The position numbers and the translations under genes were made by a program. A DNA stretch of 64,000 bases, taken from Desulfotruncus alcoholivorax DSM 16058. GTDB lineage: Bacteria; Bacillota; Desulfotomaculia; Desulfotomaculales; Desulfallaceae. Where the stretch lies: contig NZ_AUMW01000009.1 of NCBI RefSeq assembly GCF_000430885.1, positions 62,001 to 126,000 on the forward strand, given 5' to 3'. Below are positions 1 to 8,176 of the stretch, in pieces. Position 1 is the stretch's first letter. Every line of letters starts with the position of its first letter. A model generated the notes under the pieces. That model saw only the letters and a program-made list of their open reading frames with translations, searched no databases and was not told where the DNA came from.

Positions 1-2
1 TT

Positions 3-986
3 GCCAAAAGCATGGCGGTGCTCGCCAAAACCGACCTGGCCCTGCTGGTGATTGACCCGCAGCAGGGCATCAACCGGACCGAGCTGGAACTGGTTGAAAC
101 AATTAAACAAAAACAGCTGCCTTTAATTGGCGTTATAAATAAAACCGATCTTGATGAAGTAGATTCCGATTTTTCCGGACAGCTGCCCGCCATCCCCACT
201 GTTAAAGTGAGCGCCCGCACCGGGCGCGGCCTGACCGAGCTGAAGCAGGCGATGGTGCAACTTGCCCCCAAAGACTGGACGGCGCCCACTATTGCCGGGG
301 ACCTGGTGCCGCCGGGCGAACTGGCGCTGCTGGTTGTCCCCATCGACCTGGCCGCGCCGAAAGGGCGGCTGATCTTGCCCCAGGTGCAGACAATCAGGGA
401 TATGCTGGACCACGAATGCCTGACTATGGTGGTTAAGGAAAGGGAATTAAAAGCCGCGTTAAACAAGTTACAAAAGCCCCCGGCCCTGGTAATCACAGAT
501 TCGCAGGTCTTTCTCAAGGTGGATGCGGACACACCACCCGGAGTGCCCATGACCTCCTTTTCCATCCTGTTCGCCCGCTATAAAGGGGACCTGGCCACTT
601 TGGTTTCCGGCGCGCTGGCTGTGGAAGACCTGGAACCGGGGGATAAAGTTTTAATTGCTGAGGCCTGCACCCACCACCGGGTGGCTGATGATATAGGCAC
701 GGTCAAGATCCCCCGCTGGCTGCGGCAGGCGGTGGGCGGAGAGCTTGATTTTCACTGGTCCAGCGGCATCGAGCTGCCCTCCGACCTGGCAAGCTACAAA
801 CTAATTGTTCACTGCGGCGCCTGCATGATTAACCGGCGGGAAATGCTATCCCGGATCATGGCCGCCAATGCCGCGGGTGTGCCGGTTGTTAACTACGGGG
901 TGTTGATTGCCTATGTGCTGGGGATTTTGCGCAGGGCCCTGGGGCCTTTTCCAGATGTACTGGCGCTGCTGGATAATCGTATTTAG
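3..986 (+). CDS. hydF: [FeFe]-hydrogenase maturation GTPase HydF (5' end outside window)
   Basis: HydF is the GTP-binding scaffold on which the 2Fe subcluster of the [FeFe]-hydrogenase H-cluster is assembled before transfer to the apo-hydrogenase. The visible part starts inside the GTPase domain: the G4 motif NKTD and a SARTGRGL stretch (G5-like) are present, while the P-loop lies upstream of the window. The C-terminal part carries the expected metal ligands, a His/Cys block EACTHH and the HCGAC motif that bind the [4Fe-4S] cluster. The frame is open leftward to base 3, so the ATG at base 12 is internal and not a real start. Full HydF is about 400 residues, so roughly 75-80 are missing here. 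It is followed 23 bases later by hydE, consistent with a hydFEG operon. Confidence 0.95.
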   Translation, partial: AKSMAVLAKTDLALLVIDPQQGINRTELELVETIKQKQLPLIGVINKTDLDEVDSDFSGQLPAIPTVKVSARTGRGLTELKQAMVQLAPKDWTAPTIAGDLVPPGELALLVVPIDLAAPKGRLILPQVQTIRDMLDHECLTMVVKERELKAALNKLQKPPALVITDSQVFLKVDADTPPGVPMTSFSILFARYKGDLATLVSGALAVEDLEPGDKVLIAEACTHHRVADDIGTVKIPRWLRQAVGGELDFHWSSGIELPSDLASYKLIVHCGACMINRREMLSRIMAANAAGVPVVNYGVLIAYVLGILRRALGPFPDVLALLDNRI

Positions 987-1009
987 TTAAAGAACGGAGC
1001 TAGCTATTG

Positions 1010-2065
1010 ATGCATAACTTCAAAAACGCCCTGGCTAAAGCAAAGTCCGGGGAAATGCTTAACCGGCAGGAAATTTGCGCGCTGCTGGCAGCCGGCCCGG
1101 AGGAGTCTGAAGAGCTGTTCGGAGCCGCCGACCGGGTAAGACATGACCATGTCGGTGACGAGGTGCACCTGCGGGCGATTATCGAGTTTTCCAATTACTG
1201 CCGCAAGAACTGCCTGTACTGCGGGCTGCGCCGGGATAATCATTCAATTCCACGTTACCGGCTAACTGAACAGGAGATACTGGAGGCGGTAAAAAAAGCA
1301 CGGGAACTGGGTTTCCGCACCGTTGTCCTGCAATCCGGCGAAGACTTATACTACGATGCCAAAACTATAGCCAAGCTGGTTGAAACGATCAAAAACCGGC
1401 ACGACCTGGCCGTAACACTATCCCTTGGGGAGCGAAGCCGGGAGGATTACCTGGCCTGGCGCGAGGCGGGCGCCGACCGCTACCTGTTAAAACAAGAAAC
1501 CGCGGATGAACACCTCTTTAGCATCATTAAGCCGGACGGGAACATGCAGCAGCGGGTTCAGTGCCTGCAGTGGCTGAAAGACCTGGGGTACCAAACCGGG
1601 TCCGGCAATATGGTTGGCTTGCCGGGTCAAACCCTTGCAACACTGGCGGAGGACATTATTTTAATGCGCAAGCTTGATGTGGAAATGGCGGGCATCGGCC
1701 CTTTCCTGCCCCACCCCGCCACACCGCTGAAAGCCGCAGCACCCGGGTCCCCGGCCCTGACTTTAAAAACACTGGCTGTAACCAGGCTGTGCCTGCCGCA
1801 GGCACACCTGCCCGCCACAACTTCACTGTGCACACTAACACCGGACGGGCGCAAGCTGGCGCTAAATTGCGGAGCCAACGTAATTATGCCCAACCTTACC
1901 CCGGCCGGTGTACGGGATAAATATCTCATTTACCCGCAAAAAGCGGACATCATTGAAAAACCCGAGGCGGCGCTAAATAATATTCAAGCGCTGCTGACCG
2001 AACTGGCAAGGCCGCCGGCACAAGATTACGGCCATGCCAAAAAACCACCTGGAAGGAGTTTTTAA
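1010..2065 (+). CDS. hydE: [FeFe]-hydrogenase maturase HydE, radical SAM
   Basis: HydE is a radical-SAM enzyme of H-cluster assembly, thought to act on the HydG-derived Fe(CO)2(CN)-cysteine synthon to help build the azadithiolate-bridged diiron unit. The protein is about 351 residues, normal for the family. It has the radical-SAM cluster motif CRKNCLYC around residues 64-71 and a TIM-barrel-like remainder. A TTG at 1007 precedes the ATG at 1010; I prefer the ATG, with a GGAG-like site about 10 bases upstream. The gene ends 2 bases before hydG, so the two are surely co-transcribed. Function rests on family membership and on its place between hydF and hydG. Confidence 0.95.
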   Translation: MHNFKNALAKAKSGEMLNRQEICALLAAGPEESEELFGAADRVRHDHVGDEVHLRAIIEFSNYCRKNCLYCGLRRDNHSIPRYRLTEQEILEAVKKARELGFRTVVLQSGEDLYYDAKTIAKLVETIKNRHDLAVTLSLGERSREDYLAWREAGADRYLLKQETADEHLFSIIKPDGNMQQRVQCLQWLKDLGYQTGSGNMVGLPGQTLATLAEDIILMRKLDVEMAGIGPFLPHPATPLKAAAPGSPALTLKTLAVTRLCLPQAHLPATTSLCTLTPDGRKLALNCGANVIMPNLTPAGVRDKYLIYPQKADIIEKPEAALNNIQALLTELARPPAQDYGHAKKPPGRSF

Positions 2066-2067
2066 TA

Positions 2068-3498
2068 ATGGAGACCAAACAGGAGACCATGCGCGCCGAT
2101 TTCATCAACGATGAACAAATTAATGCCTGGCTGTCCGAAGCCGGGCAGGCCGGGAAAGAAGAAGCCCGGGCGATTATCCAAAAAGCCGGCGGCGCAAAAG
2201 GGCTGACGCCCTATGAATGCGCTGTGCTCCTTCATCTTGAAAACGATGAACTGCTGGAAGAAATGTACCGGACCGCATATAAAATTAAAGAAAAGATTTA
2301 CGGCAGGAGACTGGTCTTGTTCGCACCTCTTTACATCAGCGACTTTTGCGTCAATAACTGCGTCTATTGCGGCTATCGCAGGGATAACAAATTTACCAGG
2401 CGCAGGCTGAGCATGGATGAAGTGCGGGAGGAAGTTAAAATATTGGAAGCCCTGGGCCACAAGCGGCTGGCGCTGGAAGCCGGGGAAGACCCGAAAAACT
2501 GCCCTATTGAATACGTTCTGGAAACAATTAAAACAATCTACGAAGTCAAGGAAGCCAACGGCAGCATCAGGAGAATCAATGTCAACATAGCCGCCACCAC
2601 AGTGGATAACTACAGGAAACTGAAAGAAGCCGGCATCGGCACCTATATTTTATTCCAGGAAACTTATCACCGGGAAACTTACGCCGCCATGCACCCAACC
2701 GGGCCCAAGCGGGATTACGACTACCACACCACGGCTATGGACAGGGCCATGCGGGGCGGCATTGACGACGTCGGCGTAGGTGTGCTGTTCGGCCTGTATG
2801 ACTATAAATACGAAGTAGTGGCTATGTTGATGCATGCCCTGCACCTGGAAGAAACTTTCGGCGTGGGACCCCATACCATCTCCGTACCCCGGATCAGGCC
2901 CGCTGAAGGCGTGGATTACGATCATTTACCGAACCTGGTCGATGACCGGGATTTCAAAAAAATAATCGCGGTGCTGCGCCTGGCCGTACCATATACCGGC
3001 ATGATTTTATCTACCAGGGAAAGACCGGAATTTAGAGACGAGCTGCTTAATGTGGGCATATCACAAATCAGCGCGGGATCCTGCACCGGAGTGGGAGGAT
3101 ATAAGCAAGAGCATGACCCTAAAGCAGCCTGCGATAACACCTGCGATGAAGCGCCTCAATTCCAGGTTGAAGATCACCGCAGCCCGGACGAAGTCCTGCG
3201 CAGCGTGTGCAATTCCGGCTATATCCCAAGTTTTTGCACCGCCTGCTACCGCAGCGGCCGTACAGGCGACCGGTTCATGCCCCTGGCCAAAAGCGGCCAG
3301 ATTCAAAATGTCTGCCAGCCAAACGCCATACTGACTTTTAAAGAGTACCTGGAGGACTATGCTTCGCCGGAAACCAGGGAAGTAGGGCGCCAAACCATTG
3401 CCAAACACCTCGGCGAAATCACCAACCCCCAAATACGCCGGCTGACCGAGGAACGATTAAAGCTGATTGAACAGGGGCAACGGGATTTATATTTCTAG
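2068..3498 (+). CDS. hydG: [FeFe]-hydrogenase maturase HydG, tyrosine lyase (radical SAM)
   Basis: HydG cleaves tyrosine to p-cresol and dehydroglycine and turns the fragment into the CO and CN ligands of the H-cluster iron. At 476 residues it has the usual family length. The radical-SAM motif CVNNCVYC lies near residue 92. The C-terminal region has the FCTAC motif followed, after the usual gap, by the QNVC cysteine, which together hold the auxiliary cluster with the dangler iron. An AAGGAG site sits about 10 bases before the ATG. It is the last gene of the hydFEG operon and is followed by a strong intrinsic terminator at 3558. The hydrogenase structural genes are not in this window. Confidence 0.96.
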   Translation: METKQETMRADFINDEQINAWLSEAGQAGKEEARAIIQKAGGAKGLTPYECAVLLHLENDELLEEMYRTAYKIKEKIYGRRLVLFAPLYISDFCVNNCVYCGYRRDNKFTRRRLSMDEVREEVKILEALGHKRLALEAGEDPKNCPIEYVLETIKTIYEVKEANGSIRRINVNIAATTVDNYRKLKEAGIGTYILFQETYHRETYAAMHPTGPKRDYDYHTTAMDRAMRGGIDDVGVGVLFGLYDYKYEVVAMLMHALHLEETFGVGPHTISVPRIRPAEGVDYDHLPNLVDDRDFKKIIAVLRLAVPYTGMILSTRERPEFRDELLNVGISQISAGSCTGVGGYKQEHDPKAACDNTCDEAPQFQVEDHRSPDEVLRSVCNSGYIPSFCTACYRSGRTGDRFMPLAKSGQIQNVCQPNAILTFKEYLEDYASPETREVGRQTIAKHLGEITNPQIRRLTEERLKLIEQGQRDLYF

Positions 3499-3557
3499 TT
3501 AAAATGCCGCCCCTCCGGGCGAGTTGCCTTAGGAAATTATTACCCCGGAACTGAAGT

Positions 3558-3586
3558 GAAGCCTCTCTAATCAGAGGCTTCTTTTT
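3558..3586 (+). terminator. Intrinsic terminator of hydFEG
   Basis: A perfect 9-bp stem (GAAGCCTCT / AGAGGCTTC) with a 6-base loop is followed directly by five T. It sits 60 bases after the hydG stop. Confidence 0.9.
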
Positions 3587-3744
3587 ACAATTAGGGGAGG
3601 AATGCATAATACACTATTAAACATTATTAACAATATATGGCTGCACACATTGGCAGTTAAACCCACATGAGCCCGTTGGGGCGCACCGGAAACGCCACCG
3701 CCGGCTTTCCCGCATCAATTTTAGGCGCAGTGATAGTTTAGTTT

Positions 3745-5343
3745 TTACATTTTAAATCTATCAACCAAAGCTTCCAGCTCCGCAGCAAGTTTGTTCAGGT
3801 TCTCAGTGGCAGCACTGACTTCCTCCATCGCCGCCGTTTGCTCCTCGGTAGTGCCGGCAACATTTTGGACCCCTGCGGAAACCTGCTGGACAGAAGCGGC
3901 TACATTTTGAACCCGATCGGACAGGTCCCGGACCGCTTTAATAATATCGGAGAAGTTTTGACCGGCCTCGGTTACAACCCGGCTGCCGCGGGCAACCTTT
4001 TCAGCACCGGCGGACATGGCTTGGACAGCTAGCTCCGATTGATCCTGAATCTCTTTAATCAGCTGGGTAATTTCTTTTGTCGACTGGGCGGACTGTTCGG
4101 CAAGCTTCCTTACTTCCTCCGCCACCACGGCGAAACCCCTGCCCGCGTCGCCGGCCCTTGCGGCCTCAATGGCGGCATTCAAAGCCAAAAGGTTGGTCTG
4201 GTCGGCAATATTAGTTATAACTTCAATAAACTGACCTATTTTATTAATAGCCGAACCAAGGGAAACAATAGACGTATTCACTTGTTCGGCAGATGTTGCT
4301 ATCTCCTGCATCTGGCCGGTAACCATTTCGATCCCCCGGTAGCCATTCTGTGCATGTTCAGCGGCCACAGTCGCTTGTTGCGAAACATCCTGGGTATTTT
4401 GGGACATATTATCTACGGCGGCAGCTATTTCATTCATGGTTGATGCCGTTTCAGCCGCCCCGGCTGATGTTTGCTGGGCCTGGGAGGCAAGCTGTTGAGC
4501 TGATTCATTCAACCGGGCGGAGCTTTTTTGAATACCCTCCAGGACAGTTTTAAAATTATTTTTCATGTGCTGCAATGCGCTCAGCAGTTCGCCCATTTCA
4601 TCATTGGAATTAATCTCCACGTGCCCGGTGAAGTCGCCGCCCGCCAGCTTATTGGCTTCCGCCACCAACATTAAAACAGGTTTGCGGACCATCCTGGTCA
4701 AGAAGAAACTCAGGATTACCCCGATAATAATCGCAATAACCGTGACAGTCAGCGAAGTGGCAATAACTTTACCGGCCGCTTCCTCTGTTGACTTTATTTT
4801 TGACTTAACAATGTTGTCATTTTCCGAAACGAAAGTGCCGACTGTTTTGGTTATCTCGCCGGTCATAGCTGCATAGCCTGCAGCTATACCGTTCATCTGT
4901 TTAAAATAAACGTCCGCCTGTTCTTTATTGCCGGCGTTTAATTCCTGGTGATACTGCCGCACTACCGGCGCCAATTCATTCAGCACGCCGTCCTTATATT
5001 TAGTGGTGGTGTTGATCAGGGTTTGAACATCTTCCCTTTTATCTGTTCTCGCTATTTGCAGCAACTGGTTTTCCAGTTCCAACGTTTTATTTGCGGCATC
5101 TTCAGTTTGTTTGTAATACTTTTCATCTCCGTAAGCAATAAAGCCCCTCATCGCCAGCGCAAATTCCTTTAAAGTACTTTCAATTTTCATTTCTAAAAGC
5201 AATCTTTGATTTGCAGCGTCTAAATCTTCAATCCGGGTTAGTGTGGATTTTTGGGAAATAAATGAGTTGCTCCCCAGTATAAAAATCATTACCAGCATTA
5301 GTATAAAACCCAGACTTATCTTGGCGCCTATTTTTAATCTCAT
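3745..5343 (-). CDS. Methyl-accepting chemotaxis protein, transmembrane
   Basis: A 532-residue chemoreceptor that senses an extracytoplasmic signal and controls CheA. It has an N-terminal membrane segment (residues about 10-28), a helical periplasmic-type sensor domain of about 150 residues resembling the four-helix-bundle class, a second membrane segment (about 193-215), a HAMP domain, and a long coiled-coil signalling domain. The signalling tip includes the near-invariant stretch [18 protein letters not shown]. The ATG has a GGGAGAGGG site upstream. A cyclic-di-GMP riboswitch lies in its leader (5474-5553), so expression is probably tied to the motile/sessile switch. The ligand cannot be read from the sequence. 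Confidence 0.95.
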   Translation of the reverse strand: MRLKIGAKISLGFILMLVMIFILGSNSFISQKSTLTRIEDLDAANQRLLLEMKIESTLKEFALAMRGFIAYGDEKYYKQTEDAANKTLELENQLLQIARTDKREDVQTLINTTTKYKDGVLNELAPVVRQYHQELNAGNKEQADVYFKQMNGIAAGYAAMTGEITKTVGTFVSENDNIVKSKIKSTEEAAGKVIATSLTVTVIAIIIGVILSFFLTRMVRKPVLMLVAEANKLAGGDFTGHVEINSNDEMGELLSALQHMKNNFKTVLEGIQKSSARLNESAQQLASQAQQTSAGAAETASTMNEIAAAVDNMSQNTQDVSQQATVAAEHAQNGYRGIEMVTGQMQEIATSAEQVNTSIVSLGSAINKIGQFIEVITNIADQTNLLALNAAIEAARAGDAGRGFAVVAEEVRKLAEQSAQSTKEITQLIKEIQDQSELAVQAMSAGAEKVARGSRVVTEAGQNFSDIIKAVRDLSDRVQNVAASVQQVSAGVQNVAGTTEEQTAAMEEVSAATENLNKLAAELEALVDRFKM

Positions 5344-5431
5344 ATTCCACCCTCTCCCTTTTCCGGGCTATAGTAAGGTAATTGTTAATGCCGTTTTAAA
5401 TCGCCGTGAAGCACCTCCTTGGTAATAAATT

Positions 5432-5451
5432 AACGGCCTTTTTAGGCCGCT
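5432..5451 (-). promoter_or_regulatory. Expression-platform hairpin downstream of the c-di-GMP riboswitch
   Basis: A short GC-rich hairpin (CGGCC / GGCCG, extended by a G-T and an A-T pair, loop TAAAAA) lies between the aptamer and the MCP start and is followed by an AT-rich run on the transcript strand. It could be a weak terminator or part of an alternative fold. An isolated AAGGAGGTG lies just beyond it, about 70 bases before the MCP start codon, with no obvious reading frame of its own. The mechanism is inference. Confidence 0.45.
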
Positions 5452-5473
5452 AAATGATGCACTTAAGCATATT

Positions 5474-5553
5474 TAAGCAGCCTGGCGACCATAGCTTTTA
5501 AAGCTTTAGGCCCATAGCTTTGTGCCCCAATCTTTCGATTGGTTTACCCGTTT
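5474..5553 (-). ncRNA. Cyclic-di-GMP-I (GEMM) riboswitch aptamer
   Basis: Read on the minus strand, the leader of the MCP gene contains the GEMM-I landmarks in order: GGGTAAACC, a hairpin with a GAAA tetraloop (CCAATC-GAAA-GATTGG), the GGGGCACAAAGCTA joining segment, a second hairpin beginning GGGCCTAAAG, and the closing GGTCGCCAGGCTGC. These match the conserved core and the tetraloop/receptor arrangement known from the Vc2-type class. The aptamer ends about 130 bases upstream of the MCP ATG. This is recognition by eye, not a covariance-model score. Confidence 0.9.
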
Positions 5554-5701
5554 TTAAAATATAGAAAATATTCTTAACAGCACAATTAAATAGAAATTAC
5601 TTAATTTAAAAAAAACAGGAAAAATTAAAATAATCCAAATTAAAATAATCCTTTAGTAAAGAGAAATATTATCGAAAAAACTTACATAGCCGGCGGTTCC
5701 C

Positions 5702-6562
5702 CTAATTCAACATTTGTTCTGATATTTGGGCCAGTTCTTCGGCCATAGCTCTAATTTTTTCCATATTGGCTGCTATCTCTTCCGTGGTGGCGGCTTGCTG
5801 CTGGGAGACAGCTGATATTTCATGTGTATGGGTTGCAAAGCCAAGTACTGTTTCCTGAATATGCTTTAGCTTATCACCGATTTCTTTAACAGACGTGTTT
5901 GTTTTGCTCGCCAATTTGCGTATTTCCTCCGCCACCACATTAAAGCCGCGCCCCTGGTCCCCGGCCCGGGCCGCTTCAATGGCAGCATTTAAGCCCAGCA
6001 GGTGGGTCTGGCTGGAAACCTCTTTAATTAAAGCAATAACAGAGTCCATGTCTTTGATGTCCTTTTCAATTCCGGAGGTGTTGTCGGCCAGTTCCTGTGC
6101 GGTCGCGGCCAATTCTTCCGATGCGCTCATTAAATTGCTGCTGGTTGTGGATATGTTACCAAGAAACGCATTTAAATCCACGGCCATATTGCTGATCTTT
6201 TCCTGCGTTTCTATGGAAATACCGATAGCGATAGCGCCGATGACATTCCCCGTATCATCGGTCACGGGAATGCCTTTTCCTATGTAGGGAGTGCCCAGCA
6301 CCTCCTTGGGGATTCTTTTCACTGTCGTCTTTCCCGATTTCAAGCTGGTATCGGCAATACTACCGGCTTTGATAGGGTCGCCGTCATTTACAGGTAATTT
6401 CAGCTTTGTCCCTTGGTAAACACAAAGATATTTTTCCGTGCCAGCCAAGGTGAACACATTATCCAAACCCACTATTTGGTGCAGATAAGGCGCAACTTTT
6501 AATAACGCTTGTAGGTTATTAAATTTATTATTATCATTGTTTGAATTGCTTGGATCGTCCAT
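5702..6562 (-). CDS. Soluble methyl-accepting chemotaxis protein (YfmS-like)
   Basis: A 286-residue cytoplasmic chemoreceptor with no membrane segment. An Asn-rich N-terminus (residues 5-14) is followed by a small sensor domain (about 20-125) with a [17 protein letters not shown]-type PAS/Cache-like end, then a short MCP signalling domain with the tip stretch [19 protein letters not shown]. Length and layout resemble the soluble Bacillus receptor YfmS. The start has a GGGAGGG site 7 bases upstream. It lies upstream of the membrane receptor on the same strand, but the 358-base gap with its own riboswitch argues for separate transcription. The ligand is unknown. Confidence 0.9.
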   Translation of the reverse strand: MDDPSNSNNDNNKFNNLQALLKVAPYLHQIVGLDNVFTLAGTEKYLCVYQGTKLKLPVNDGDPIKAGSIADTSLKSGKTTVKRIPKEVLGTPYIGKGIPVTDDTGNVIGAIAIGISIETQEKISNMAVDLNAFLGNISTTSSNLMSASEELAATAQELADNTSGIEKDIKDMDSVIALIKEVSSQTHLLGLNAAIEAARAGDQGRGFNVVAEEIRKLASKTNTSVKEIGDKLKHIQETVLGFATHTHEISAVSQQQAATTEEIAANMEKIRAMAEELAQISEQMLN

Positions 6563-6669
6563 TATTTACCCTCCCCGGAAATTTGTTTTTGCAATAAAAT
6601 AGTAATTACTATAAAAATCAAAATAATCCTTTAATATTAAAAAAAGATAAAAATATTATCGGAAAAACG

Positions 6670-6800
6670 CACAGAACCACGAAACGTTACGCTTGTGGAG
6701 CTGATCCGTTAGGGTTACGATGAAACAGGAAACCCACGATTTCGTTTTGTAACAGGAAGCCCGTGCCTTTCGCGGAGCGAAGAGAGGAGTAGTTCAGACG
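6670..6800 (+). mobile_element. Possible relic of an IS200/IS605 tnpB 3' end
   Basis: The stretch reads like the right end of a TnpB-type element: a degenerate C-terminal coding trace (ACGADPLGLR then stop), the recurrent GATGAAACAGGAA phrase, and a closing GAGAGGAGTAGTTCA similar to the ends I know from such elements in Clostridia. No tnpA or intact tnpB is present. Its homology is judged from memory of the motif, so the call is tentative. It fills the otherwise gene-free gap between the soluble MCP and the CBS gene. Confidence 0.4.
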
Positions 6801-6820
6801 GGACTTTACTTAATAACAGC

Positions 6821-6858
6821 AAGCAAAAAAGCCGGGCTTATACCCGGCTTTTTTGCTT
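6821..6858 (-). terminator. Bidirectional intrinsic terminator
   Basis: AAGCAAAAAAGCCGGG and its reverse complement form a 16-bp stem around a short loop, with A and T runs on both sides. It lies just beyond the stop of the CBS-domain gene (6898-7464), which it most likely terminates. Confidence 0.85.
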
Positions 6859-6897
6859 ACTTCTTTGTTTTTACAGTCATTAGTTTATACAATTCGC

Positions 6898-7464
6898 TTA
6901 TACAACTGCATACCCCTTAGCCAGCTTTCCGGCTTCTGGATGTCCCGCCTCCGATTCTTTTGCAATTTTGAATCGGTTCAATTCATAATAACCGAAAAAC
7001 AATTCCCGTGAATTTAATATTCCATAAACCTTCCCGCCTTCCGTCACAGGCAGATAATTATAGCCGCACCGGGAAAAAAGCTTTGCTGCCTTGTAAATTG
7101 AACAATTGTAATCAATACCTATGGCTCCTATAGGTCTCATAATTTCTTTTACCGTCAATTGGCCTCCGCTTGCCGCGTGTTCAAGAAAATACCAGCTGTC
7201 GTATTCAGCTTTATAATAAGTGTCATTTACCAGTTTTTTAACTTTTATCGCTTTTAAGATATTTCTGACAGTTAACAGCCCAGTATGTTCGTTCTTCTCA
7301 TTAACTACCACCACCAGGCGATAGCCTTGCCAGGCGCCGCCTTTTTCCGATTTGTGCAGGGACTCTTTAATTACACGTAACGCCCCGGTTAAAGTCTCTT
7401 TTTCTTTAACAGTCGTGTATTGAGCAATTGGAGTCGCATAATAACCCGCAAACTCTTTGTTCAT
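6898..7464 (-). CDS. CBS-domain protein
   Basis: A 188-residue protein with two CBS domains (about residues 8-90 and 105-168) and no other recognisable module. CBS pairs usually bind adenosine nucleotides and act as energy or metabolite sensors. The second repeat shows the usual VKEIMRP... and YLPVTEGGKVYGILNSREL pattern. The ATG has a GGGGGG site upstream. It lies 17 bases downstream of another CBS gene, so the two form an operon, divergent from a histidine-kinase/NtrC pair. The partner protein and ligand are not evident. Confidence 0.85.
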   Translation of the reverse strand: MNKEFAGYYATPIAQYTTVKEKETLTGALRVIKESLHKSEKGGAWQGYRLVVVVNEKNEHTGLLTVRNILKAIKVKKLVNDTYYKAEYDSWYFLEHAASGGQLTVKEIMRPIGAIGIDYNCSIYKAAKLFSRCGYNYLPVTEGGKVYGILNSRELFFGYYELNRFKIAKESEAGHPEAGKLAKGYAVV

Positions 7465-7481
7465 AGCAAGCCCCCCGGATG

Positions 7482-7946
7482 TTAAATCATTTCATCCATA
7501 AACCACAAGAGATCGATTGCCCTGATAACGCCCACTATCTTATCGCAGTCAACAACAACAACTGAATTAACCTGGTTATTAATGATCACATCCACTGCCT
7601 GATTAATATCGTCGGTAATATTGATTATCCTGTCATCCAAAGGCCGCATGAAGTTCCGAACTTGTAATGAAACATTTTTGCTTTTGATTAAAAACAAATT
7701 AGTCAAGATATTTAAACTATCTATATCATTTAACCCTAAAGCTTTCAGCAATGAACGCAAGGTAAAAAAACCCACTATTTCATTATAATCATTTTTAACA
7801 AGCAAGGCTTCATAGCCCCGCCAGGTGCCGTCTTTATCCCGAAAATTGCTGACAAGAATATCTGCGGCTTCGTTAATGGATTCATTTTCATTAATAACCG
7901 GGTAGTCGCCAGCAGGCACCATCACCTCGGCAGGCGTCGTATTCAT
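7482..7946 (-). CDS. CBS-domain protein, first gene of a CBS pair
   Basis: About 154 residues made of a CBS pair (residues about 8-75 and 92-150); the second repeat ends with VVVDCDKIVGVIRAIDLLW. I place the start at the ATG at 7946: a GTG 12 bases upstream overlaps the GAGGTGG ribosome-binding site that is correctly spaced for this ATG. It is related in design to its downstream neighbour. The two genes are transcribed away from the adjacent histidine kinase, so they may report energy status for the same regulon; that is inference from position only. Confidence 0.85.
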   Translation of the reverse strand: MNTTPAEVMVPAGDYPVINENESINEAADILVSNFRDKDGTWRGYEALLVKNDYNEIVGFFTLRSLLKALGLNDIDSLNILTNLFLIKSKNVSLQVRNFMRPLDDRIINITDDINQAVDVIINNQVNSVVVVDCDKIVGVIRAIDLLWFMDEMI

Positions 7947-8176
7947 TACAGCACCCACCTCGCCGTTATTGCAGTTATTATTGCGTTAATGTTATTTCGC
8001 AAGAATTATGCCACTTGGGCCCCAAAGCTTATTGGGGTCAACCACACGTAAAGCCGGTAATTATCCTATTGGAAATTTTTTTAGAGCATTTTTTGCCCGC
8101 AATATGAGCAAAAAATACCCACAATCCCCGCCAAAATGTTATAATAGTAACAAATAAAAAATAAGCGAGGAATATT

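Noticed and set aside
3600-3744. GC-rich segment downstream of the membrane MCP gene
   Set aside because: A GCCGGCGGTGGCG-like stretch hints at a hairpin, but no clear stem with a T-run follows, so no terminator is claimed.
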